A stretch of 64,000 nt of DNA, taken from assembly GCF_020510445.1 (NCBI RefSeq), contig NZ_JAHBAG010000001.1, positions 4,440,501-4,504,500 on the forward strand, given 5' to 3'. Below the pieces are notes generated by a model. It worked only from the letters and a program-made list of their open reading frames with translations. It had not been told where the DNA came from and searched no databases. This document shows, piece by piece, positions 37,941 through 45,078 of the stretch. The stretch's first letter is position 1, and each line of letters opens with the position of its first letter. The position numbers and the translations under genes were made by a program. Source of the DNA: Hydrogenophaga taeniospiralis. Lineage in GTDB: Bacteria; Pseudomonadota; Gammaproteobacteria; Burkholderiales; Burkholderiaceae_C.

Positions 37941-38450
37941 TTATACATTCGTACTTCCTCTTGGGCGCATCTCTCGACCCGTTGGGTCGGTTGCCAGTAC
38001 GGACTCATAGAGACTTCCAATGCGGGGTGGAATCGGGTTGTCGTTTTCGTCAACTTCAAAAAGCCCCCATGCGAAGCCTTCAAGCTCCGGCTCTGAAAAT
38101 CCAGGGTCGTCGAGGAGGCTGCAGAACTGAAACAACAATTCCGCCTGGGCACCGCGAGCAATATCGATCAGATCTTGTGTTGAGGTTCCGTTGGCAACTG
38201 CGCGTTTCAACGCGGCTCCAACACCTGCGTATGGCCCCGTTGGGTAGCGTTCCGACTCCTGGATTTGACTGCCTACCCAGACTCCGTCATTTTCCTGGAG
38301 AACATGTTTCCATGCTTGTCGCAGAAATAGATATCGCTGAAGCTGTGGAATGCCCTCTCTGATTTGTGATTTGGCCCACGACTCTGAATCTTGCGCCCCA
38401 AGTTTATGAAATAACTTCGTCAGTTCAGCGGTATCGTTTGGGATATCCAT
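37941..38450 (-). CDS. Hypothetical protein, 169 residues, lower GC
   Basis: Not recognised. A soluble, acidic protein with an alpha-helical start (PNDTAELTKLFHKLGAQDSE), a tryptophan-rich middle (FLRQAWKHVLQENDGVWVG) and an acidic C-terminal half (LEGFAWGLFEVDENDNPIPP). Base composition is clearly lower in GC than the surroundings. The size, acidity and setting recall immunity proteins, but that is only a guess. Confidence 0.55.
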   Translation of the reverse strand: MDIPNDTAELTKLFHKLGAQDSESWAKSQIREGIPQLQRYLFLRQAWKHVLQENDGVWVGSQIQESERYPTGPYAGVGAALKRAVANGTSTQDLIDIARGAQAELLFQFCSLLDDPGFSEPELEGFAWGLFEVDENDNPIPPRIGSLYESVLATDPTGREMRPRGSTNV

Positions 38451-38565
38451 TTATGACTCCAAAGATGAATAGTGTGAAGATGACCGACCCGCGACAACTT
38501 TCGGCGAAGCCACTTCTTTCTATTGTGGGTCCGTGTCGATTGACACGTTAAACCTCACGGCGCCC

Positions 38566-39057
38566 CTACTTTGAAGCTGGCGCCCGAACATAAGAATTCT
38601 TGAAGAGCTTGCCATAGTCAAGGCTCCTGATACCCACCTGACCATTCGGACAACGTGAGTATCGAGTCGGTTCATTTTCAATCAGCCATTCCAGAACTTC
38701 CGCGCTGGGAACCGGCCGGCATTCAATCTTCACTTCAGGCTTGAAATCTTCAGGACGAACCCAAAAATCGAAGGGCGTCGACTTCACCAACTGAGACTTT
38801 AGGCTGGCGGGAATAGTCACAGGGGAGTTTTTGTCAAGAACGGCAATGGCCCATTGGCGAAGTTGCTCGTTCTCTTTCGTGGGCTGTTCCTTCAGAACTC
38901 CAAGCGCCATCTGCACGTAGTCCTTCTTGAGGCCAGCATCGGCCAAAGAGCTCTGAACAGAATAGCCAATCAGCGCCAGTATGACAGGAATGGCAACGGC
39001 CGATAGGATCTGAGCAATCTGCTTCAAAACCTCTAGGCGATCATTGATCGGCGACAT
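38566..39057 (-). CDS. Hypothetical single-helix membrane protein, 163 residues
   Basis: Not assigned to a function. The N-terminus MSPINDRLEVLKQIAQILSA leads into one membrane helix (VAIPVILALIGYSVQSS, about 20-38). A helical region with KKDYVQMALGVLKEQPTKEN and a cysteine-containing C-terminal domain follow. The first half resembles small membrane proteins often seen in accessory regions. Lower GC than neighbours. A ribosome site is weak. Confidence 0.55.
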   Translation of the reverse strand: MSPINDRLEVLKQIAQILSAVAIPVILALIGYSVQSSLADAGLKKDYVQMALGVLKEQPTKENEQLRQWAIAVLDKNSPVTIPASLKSQLVKSTPFDFWVRPEDFKPEVKIECRPVPSAEVLEWLIENEPTRYSRCPNGQVGIRSLDYGKLFKNSYVRAPASK

Positions 39058-39381
39058 GATGAATTAGGTCTAACATAATGTAGTTGGTCTAATCTGGAAA
39101 AACCAGGCCGGACGACTGGATAAACACGAGCCAGCGCAAGCCCACGGCAGGCCGAAGCGCATCTTTCACCTCTTGACGCGAGCAGTTCTTTGAAGGAACT
39201 GTATTTCCGCACATATCTTTGCCACCCCATAAAGCCAGTCGCCGATCCCGCCCCGTCGCCGCGCCAGTGGAATCGGCAGCGGGAATTGATTCGTTGCAAA
39301 CACTATAGCCTCCAATTCGCTGCCCATCACGCAACGAGCAGCAGCCGCCCAGCCAACGCGCCACCCGCGCGCAGCACGGCC
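39058..39381. other. Gene-free stretch, lower GC on the left
   Basis: No gene can be supported here. The left 200 bases are AT-richer than the surroundings, including ATAATGTAGTTGGTCTAATC. A short 88-codon minus-strand frame has no ribosome site or recognisable sequence. The right part, from about 39310, returns to the high-GC pattern and runs into the MocR gene's 3' end. It may mark the right edge of the accessory patch. Confidence 0.4.
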
Positions 39382-40887
39382 TTATCCATCTCTTCGCCCC
39401 CCGCCCAGCCCGGTGATCACCCTGGCCAGGGTGCGAACCCCTTGCTGGATCTGGTCGAGGCCAAGACTCGCGTAGCCCAGGGTCAGGCCCGCTGGCCGAT
39501 CCGGTCCGTGCGCCGTTGGCCGGGCATACAGCGCAGACACCGGGTAGATCCCCACGCCTTCGGCGCGCGCGGCCGCCACCAGCGCGGGCTCGTCCTGCGG
39601 CCGCAGAAAGGGCAGCCACAGCACCACGTGCAGCCCGGCCGCGGCGCCTGACACGTGGGCCTCGGCGGGCAGGTGGCGCGCGATGGCGTCGAGCAGGGCG
39701 GTGCGGCGCCGCTCGTTCTCGCGCCGCACCCGCCGCACGTGGCGCTCGTAGGCCCCGCTCTCGATCAAGGCCGCGAGCACGCGTTGTTCCAGCAAGGGCG
39801 CGTGGCGGTCGGCCAGCCGCTTGGCTTGGCGGAACACGGGCACCAGCTCGGGTGGCAACACCAGGTAGCCGAGCCGCAGTTGCGGCGACAGGGCCTTGGA
39901 GAAGGTGCCGACGTAGATCACGCGGCCATCGGTGTCGATGGATTGCAGCGCGTCGATCGGGCGCTGGCCGTAGCGGAACTCGCCGTCGTAGTCGTCCTCG
40001 ACGATCCAGGCCTGTTGCCGTTGCGCCCATTGCAGCAGCTCGACACGCCGGCCGATGGGCAACACGCCGCCCAGCGGAAACTGGTGCGAGGGCGTCACGT
40101 AGGCCAGGCGGGCGACGCCATCCCCGGGCAGGCTGGCGGTCTGCAGGCCGTGTTCGTCCACCGGGGTGGGCAGCGCTTTGGCGCCGGTGGCCTCGAAGCA
40201 ATGCCGTGCCATCGGGTAACCGGGCTCCTCGAAGACGAAGGCGTCGCCCGGGTCGAGCAGCAGCCGGGCGCACAGGTCGATGGCCTGCTGCGAGCCGTGC
40301 ACCACCAGAATCTGTTCGGGGTCGCAGGCGAGCCCTCGCGCCCGCCGCAGGTAGCCCTGCAGGGCGCGGCGCAGCGCCGGGTCGCCCTCGGGCGCGCCGT
40401 AGCACAGGCTGGGCTGTCGGCGCAGCAGCTCGGCCTGGTAGGCGCGCCGCCAGACCAGGGCGGGAAAGTCGCGCGAGGCCACGGCGCCGTACAGGAAGTC
40501 GATGCGGGCCGGCTCGGCGGGCGGCGGTGCCGGCTGGACCATGCCCGCCACGCGGCGGCCGAACCCGGACAGGTCGGGCGCACGCCGGGCGTGCCGGCCC
40601 GGCGCGGGCGCCGCCGGTGGCGCCAGCGGGCCGGTGATGCGGGCCGCCCGCCCAGTGGCGGTGAGCAGGAAACCTTCGGCCGCGAGCTGCTCGTAGGCGG
40701 CGGTGACGGTGGTGCGCGAGACGCCCAGATCGGCCGCCAGCGCCCGCGTGGACGGCGCCCGGGCGCCGGGTGGCAGCGTGCCGTCGGCGATCTGGGCGCG
40801 CAGCAGGTTGTAGATGCGGCGCCCGGCCCCGGTGGCGCCGCTGCGGTGGGTCGAAGGGCTGGCTGGCGGGTTGGAAATCTGGCCCAT
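39382..40887 (-). CDS. MocR-family transcriptional regulator
   Basis: The 501-residue regulator has an N-terminal GntR-type winged helix (about 15-85: IYNLLRAQIADGTLPPGARA and LGVSRTTVTAAYEQLAAEGF). It is followed by an aminotransferase-like domain (about 135-490) with VEDDYDGEFRY and the PLP lysine in GTFSKALSPQLRLGYL. Such proteins sense PLP or an amine and control a neighbouring gene, probably the divergent PaiB-like gene 89 nt away. The start MGQISNPPAS gives the usual length. Confidence 0.9.
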   Translation of the reverse strand: MGQISNPPASPSTHRSGATGAGRRIYNLLRAQIADGTLPPGARAPSTRALAADLGVSRTTVTAAYEQLAAEGFLLTATGRAARITGPLAPPAAPAPGRHARRAPDLSGFGRRVAGMVQPAPPPAEPARIDFLYGAVASRDFPALVWRRAYQAELLRRQPSLCYGAPEGDPALRRALQGYLRRARGLACDPEQILVVHGSQQAIDLCARLLLDPGDAFVFEEPGYPMARHCFEATGAKALPTPVDEHGLQTASLPGDGVARLAYVTPSHQFPLGGVLPIGRRVELLQWAQRQQAWIVEDDYDGEFRYGQRPIDALQSIDTDGRVIYVGTFSKALSPQLRLGYLVLPPELVPVFRQAKRLADRHAPLLEQRVLAALIESGAYERHVRRVRRENERRRTALLDAIARHLPAEAHVSGAAAGLHVVLWLPFLRPQDEPALVAAARAEGVGIYPVSALYARPTAHGPDRPAGLTLGYASLGLDQIQQGVRTLARVITGLGGGRRDG

Positions 40888-40976
40888 ATAAATCGCAGAA
40901 AACTGGTTCTTCTCATTGTGCCGGTTGCGCGCCACAGTGGTGCCCGATCAACCACACACTGCCCCACCGATTCACC

Positions 40977-41600
40977 ATGTACATCCCACCGCACTTTGCA
41001 CAGACCCGGCCCGAGGAACTGCAACGCATCGTCCGAGAACACCCGCTGGGCGTGCTGGTCACGCAGAGCGACGCAGGCCTGGACGCCGACCACCTTCCGT
41101 TCGAGTTCGACCCGGCCGCGGGCACGCACGGTGCGCTGCTGGCGCATGTGGCCCGCGCCAACACGCTGTGGCAGCGCTGCCCCACCGGGTCTGCGGTGAT
41201 GGTGGTCTTTCGCGGCGCCGAGGCCTACATCTCCCCCAACTGGTACCCGAGCAAACACGAGGCGCACCGCCAGGTGCCGACCTGGAACTACGAGGTGGTG
41301 CACGCCCACGGCATCCTCACCGTGCGCGACGACGAGCGCTTCGTGCGTGGCCTGGTGGCGCGCCTGACGCGCAAGCACGAGACGGCCGAACCCCGGCCCT
41401 GGAAGATGGGCGACTCCGAGCCTGGGTTCATCGACGGCCTGCTGCGCCACATCGTGGGCATCGAGATCGCCATCACCTCGCTGGTGGGCAAGTCCAAGCT
41501 CAGCCAGAACAAGGACACCCGCGACCGCCTCCAGGCCGCCGACACCCTGGCCGAACGCGGCCACGGCGAGCTGGCGCAGTTGATGCGTTCAAGCGGCTGA
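40977..41600 (+). CDS. PaiB-type FMN-binding negative regulator family protein
   Basis: The 207-residue product has the split-barrel flavin-binding fold. It starts MYIPPHFAQTRPEELQRIV and contains GVLVTQSDAGLDADHLPF, then HVARANTLWQR, AYISPNWYPSKH and VPTWNYEVVHAHG. These stretches define the PaiB/Tag family. It is divergent from the MocR regulator, a pairing seen in other proteobacteria. Real activity is unknown; pyridoxamine-phosphate-oxidase-like folds are common here. Confidence 0.88.
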   Translation: MYIPPHFAQTRPEELQRIVREHPLGVLVTQSDAGLDADHLPFEFDPAAGTHGALLAHVARANTLWQRCPTGSAVMVVFRGAEAYISPNWYPSKHEAHRQVPTWNYEVVHAHGILTVRDDERFVRGLVARLTRKHETAEPRPWKMGDSEPGFIDGLLRHIVGIEIAITSLVGKSKLSQNKDTRDRLQAADTLAERGHGELAQLMRSSG

Positions 41601-41662
41601 GACGCGCCGCAGCATGCCGTTCATCGCCTACCGGTTCACCGCAAGGAGACGAACGCTTTGCC

Positions 41663-43429
41663 CTACTTCGGCAAGAACAGCAGCCAGTACACCAGCAGCA
41701 GGTTGAACAGCACGCTGAAGCCCAGCAGCAGTTTCCACAGCATGGTCGGGTCGCGCTGCAGCAACGCCGAAGCCGGGGGCACGGTGAGCGGGCGTGAGGC
41801 GCCACGCTCCAGCGCGAGCAGGAATTCCTCCGCAGTCTCGAAGCGCAGCGACTTGTCGCGCGCCACGGCCTTCTGCAGCACGTGGTCGAGCCAGATGGGC
41901 ACTTCGGGGTTGTGGCGGCTGGGGGCGGTGGGGTCGCGGTAGTAGCGGCCCACCTGGTAGGGCAGCACCTCGCCGTAGGGCAACTTCCCGGTGAGCAACT
42001 GGTAGAGCGTGACGCCGAGCGCGAACAGGTCGCTCTGGGCGTCGGGCAGTTCGGGCTCGCCTTCGGTGGCGCTGCCGCCCGCGGCCTTGCCGTGGTGGCC
42101 CCACTGCTCGGGGTTGACGAAGCTGGGGGTGCCGGCGTGCAGCCGGCGCATGCTCTCGGGCTCGCGCCCGGTGAGGGCCACGCCGAGGTCGAGCACGCGC
42201 AGCACGCCGTCGTCGCCCTGGTGCAGGTTAGCGGGTTTGATGTCGCGGTGGATCACGCCCTGGCGGTGCAGCAGGCCGAGCACGCGCAGGGTCTGCATGG
42301 CGACGCTGACGGCCTGCCCCGGCCCGAGCTTTTGCTGGCGGTCCAGCAGTTGCTGCAGGGTTTCGCCGCTGTGCCAGTCGTACAGCAGGTAGCAGGCGCT
42401 GCGCGGCAGGCGGTTGGGCAGGTGGTCGTGGATGGCCACCAGGTGGCCGGCCGCGCGCGAGGACATCATGCGTTTGGCGAGCCAGGCTTCGTGCGCGAGC
42501 ATGGCGCGCTCGTCCTGGTCGTGGGCGCGCGCGGGGTGCAGTGTTTTCAGGGCGTAGAGCGTCTGGGTCTGCGGGTCGCGCACCTGGTAGAGCAGGTTGA
42601 TGCCGTTGTCGGCCACGGTGGCGGTGACGGTCAGACCGTCGATGCTCTCGCCCACTTTGAGTTTGTGCGGCACGGGCAGACTCTGGGCGGCGCGGCCGGC
42701 GTCTTGCAGGTTGGGGCCTTGCAGACCCCGCACGCGCACCACCATGGCGGTGACGTTGTCGTCGCTGCCGGCGGCCAGGGCCTCGGCCACCAGGCGCTCG
42801 GCGGCGGGCTGGGCGCCTGCGGCCTGCCCGGCGGGGGCGGCGCACTCGGCGATCCGGCGCTCGGAGAGCTTGCCGTGCACGCCGTCGGTGAGCATGACGA
42901 AGGTGTCGCCCACCTGCAGGTCGCCCTGCAGGTAGTCCACCACGAGGTGGTCTTCCAGGCCCACGGCGCGCAGCAGCTGGTGGCGCATGTCGGGGTGGTT
43001 CACGACGTGGTCGTGCGTGAGCAGCAGGGTCTGGCCTTCGCGCAGCAGGTAGCAGCGCGAGTCGCCCACGTGGGCCACGGTGTACGACTGACCGCGCAGC
43101 ACCAGCGCCGTGAGCGTGGTCAGGCCCATGGCGGGCTGGCGGCGGTGGTTGGTGCCGGTGAGCCAGGTGTTCTGCGCGCCGATGATGCGGTCGAGCGCGA
43201 CGGTGGTGTCCCAGGTTTCGGGCGTGTCGTGGTAGCTGCGCACCAGACTGGTGACCGTCGTCTGCGCCGCCTCGCCGCCCATGCCACCGGTGCTCACGCC
43301 GTCGGCGATGGCGACGATGGAGCCCATGTCTTCCTGCCCTGCGGGCGGCAGCATGGCGGCGCAGAAGTCTTCGTTCTTCTCTTTGCGGCCGGTCTGGCAG
43401 ACAAAGCCAATATCTATATGAAAGGCCAT
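41663..43429 (-). CDS. PP2C phosphatase-Ser/Thr kinase fusion, membrane-anchored
   Basis: The 588-residue protein has an N-terminal PP2C domain (about 1-240) with KNEDF, AIADGVSTGGMGGEAA, AHVGDSRCYLL and a metal-binding GSDDNVTAM. A kinase domain follows (about 265-560) with ALKTL, VIHRDIKPANL, DLG in place of DFG, and a C-terminal membrane helix (about 568-586). It starts 4 nt after the ANTAR-PilJ gene ends, so the two are one operon. A kinase of this type also lies beside the nitrate assimilation genes of Pseudomonas, so a role tied to nitrate use is plausible; substrates are unknown. Confidence 0.88.
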   Translation of the reverse strand: MAFHIDIGFVCQTGRKEKNEDFCAAMLPPAGQEDMGSIVAIADGVSTGGMGGEAAQTTVTSLVRSYHDTPETWDTTVALDRIIGAQNTWLTGTNHRRQPAMGLTTLTALVLRGQSYTVAHVGDSRCYLLREGQTLLLTHDHVVNHPDMRHQLLRAVGLEDHLVVDYLQGDLQVGDTFVMLTDGVHGKLSERRIAECAAPAGQAAGAQPAAERLVAEALAAGSDDNVTAMVVRVRGLQGPNLQDAGRAAQSLPVPHKLKVGESIDGLTVTATVADNGINLLYQVRDPQTQTLYALKTLHPARAHDQDERAMLAHEAWLAKRMMSSRAAGHLVAIHDHLPNRLPRSACYLLYDWHSGETLQQLLDRQQKLGPGQAVSVAMQTLRVLGLLHRQGVIHRDIKPANLHQGDDGVLRVLDLGVALTGREPESMRRLHAGTPSFVNPEQWGHHGKAAGGSATEGEPELPDAQSDLFALGVTLYQLLTGKLPYGEVLPYQVGRYYRDPTAPSRHNPEVPIWLDHVLQKAVARDKSLRFETAEEFLLALERGASRPLTVPPASALLQRDPTMLWKLLLGFSVLFNLLLVYWLLFLPK

Positions 43430-43433
43430 GCGT

Positions 43434-44729
43434 TCAGCCCATGAGCATTTGCATGCTGCGTTCGTACTGGGCCGACAGCTGCTCGAAATCGTCGAGCAGG
43501 CTTTCGCTGGCCGCCGCCAGGCCTTCCAGGCGCAGCAGGCGGTCGCGCCCGGCCGGGCGGCGCACGTGGTCGGCGCCGGTCACCACCTGTTGCCAGCCCT
43601 GGGCGGCGGACTCCAGCGTGCGGCGGATCTCGGGCGTGGACAGGGGCAGGCCGTTCAGGTAGGCCAGGCCCTGCTCGAAGGCCTGGCGCGCGGCTTCCAT
43701 GTCGGCCTGGTGCTGCCGCTGGGGCGCGTCGGGCTCCAGCACCCCGAGCAGCGCCGCTTTGGCAAAACGCTGCGAGAGCATGCGCTGGCGCCCGGCCATG
43801 TTGAGCATGCGCAGCGGCGCCACGCTGCCGGCGCTCTCCAGGCTGGCGGTGAGGCGGTCGGCGTCTTGCAGCAGGCGCTCAGCCAGGGCGTTGATGGGCG
43901 CGAGCTGGTCCAGCGCGGGCTCGGCTTTCAGGGCTTTCTTGAGCGCCTTCCAGGTGGCCACCACCTGGGCCAGCAGGTCGCCGAAGGTGGGCTGCGAGAG
44001 GTTTTTTCCGAGCAGCGCGAGGTTGGCGTCGATGCGCTGGGCCGAGTCGGTCTGCAGCGCCAGGTGCTGCGCCACCTGCACGCCCGCCAGCCGCAGCAGC
44101 CAGTGTTTGACGAGGCGCTGCGAGAGCATGCGCAGCTGGCCAGAGCGGTTCACGCCTTCGGCGAAATGGGCCGACTGGATGATGTGCTGCGCCACCTGGC
44201 CCAGGCGCTGGTTGCTGTGCATGGACGCGGTGCGCAGGATCTCGAAGGCGCCGTCGTCTGACACTTGGCGCGCGCTCATGAGGATGCCCTTGGCGCGCTC
44301 CACGGCCTTGCGTTCTTCGAAGCGGGTGGACACGTCGCGCAGCTCTTCGAGCAGGGCCTGCTCGCGTTTGAAGCGCGCCTGCGCGAGCTGCATGAGCGGG
44401 CGCAGGCGTTGCGCGCCGTAGCCGCCGACCACGTAGGCGTGCACGCCCGATTCGGTGGCGCGCACGATGTGCGCGGCATCGCCGTCGTTGGTGAACACCA
44501 GCACCGGCAGCGGCGACACCTCGGCCAGGGTCTGCGTGGCCTTGAACAAGGCGTCGTCGGGCTGGGGGGCCTGCACCACCACCAAATTTGGTGCATGGCG
44601 CACCACGCTCTGCACCAGCTGGCTGCAGGCATCCACCACCGCCAGCACTTGGGCGCCCGCGGCCTCCAGGTCGTTCACCAGCGGCTGGCGGGCCAGCCCA
44701 TCACACAACAAAACCACAGAAACATGCAT
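43434..44729 (-). CDS. Pseudo-receiver-ANTAR-PilJ-PilJ regulator (NasT-like)
   Basis: The 431-residue protein has a receiver-like domain (1-115) whose phospho-acceptor region NLVVVQAPQPDD lacks the usual aspartate. An ANTAR RNA-binding domain follows (about 125-182, ERKAVERAKGILMSARQVSD). Two PilJ-type four-helix sensor units come next, marked by GQLRMLSQRLVK (about 197) and AGRQRMLSQRFAK (about 312). PilJ/NIT-type bundles bind nitrate or nitrite in known proteins. It appears to be a one-polypeptide version of the NasS-NasT system. No signal or membrane segment is seen, so sensing would be cytoplasmic. It is divergent from nirB. Confidence 0.88.
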   Translation of the reverse strand: MHVSVVLLCDGLARQPLVNDLEAAGAQVLAVVDACSQLVQSVVRHAPNLVVVQAPQPDDALFKATQTLAEVSPLPVLVFTNDGDAAHIVRATESGVHAYVVGGYGAQRLRPLMQLAQARFKREQALLEELRDVSTRFEERKAVERAKGILMSARQVSDDGAFEILRTASMHSNQRLGQVAQHIIQSAHFAEGVNRSGQLRMLSQRLVKHWLLRLAGVQVAQHLALQTDSAQRIDANLALLGKNLSQPTFGDLLAQVVATWKALKKALKAEPALDQLAPINALAERLLQDADRLTASLESAGSVAPLRMLNMAGRQRMLSQRFAKAALLGVLEPDAPQRQHQADMEAARQAFEQGLAYLNGLPLSTPEIRRTLESAAQGWQQVVTGADHVRRPAGRDRLLRLEGLAAASESLLDDFEQLSAQYERSMQMLMG

Positions 44730-44830
44730 ATGAATCAAAGACTTGGGTAAACAGCGTGCGCCCCGAAAGGCGGCACAGACCAGGCGCCAAGAATGCCTGA
44801 AAAAGAGGGGCCTGGGCACGCTTCGTTGCG

Positions 44831-44846
44831 TGGCACAGGTATTGCT
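44831..44846 (+). promoter_or_regulatory. Sigma-54 promoter of the nirB operon
   Basis: TGGCACAGGTATTGCT is a full match to the consensus TGGCAC-R-N4-TTGCW. Transcription should begin near 44856, two bases before the first leader hairpin. About 55 nt upstream, 44756-44776 is an imperfect inverted repeat (GTGCGCC and GGCGGCAC) that could be an NtrC-type site; that part is speculative. Confidence 0.88.
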
Positions 44847-44857
44847 TAAATCACCTC

Positions 44858-44919
44858 GGACGTAACGACGCGTCCACCCCAGCCAATGCGCTGCGGGTTC
44901 CACGCACAACGACGTGCGT
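44858..44919 (+). promoter_or_regulatory. ANTAR-target two-hairpin element in the nirB leader
   Basis: Hairpin 1 pairs GGACGT with GCGTCC (last pair U-G) around the hexaloop AACGAC at 44864-44869. Hairpin 2 pairs ACGCAC with GTGCGT perfectly (44902-44919) around the same hexaloop AACGAC. A at position 1 and G at position 4 match the ANTAR RNA signature. No U-run terminator follows before nirB; the only later hairpin is GCCGAC/GTCGGC at 44954-44971. Control may use Rho or another mechanism. Confidence 0.82.
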
Positions 44920-45078
44920 AGCTTGTCCAGGCGGCCACGAAGGCCTGTCTGGCGCCGACTGCTCGGTCGGCCCGATCGTATCCCTACCCCAATTCGTGTC
45001 CTGGCATGCGTGCGCGTTGTCGCCCGTCTCCTCGCCTGGACGCACCTCAGTTATTCACACATGAATGGAGTCCCCGCG

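Noticed and set aside
39033-39299. 88-codon minus-strand frame in the lower-GC patch
   Set aside because: It overlaps the start of the 163-residue membrane protein gene and has no ribosome site or family-like sequence.
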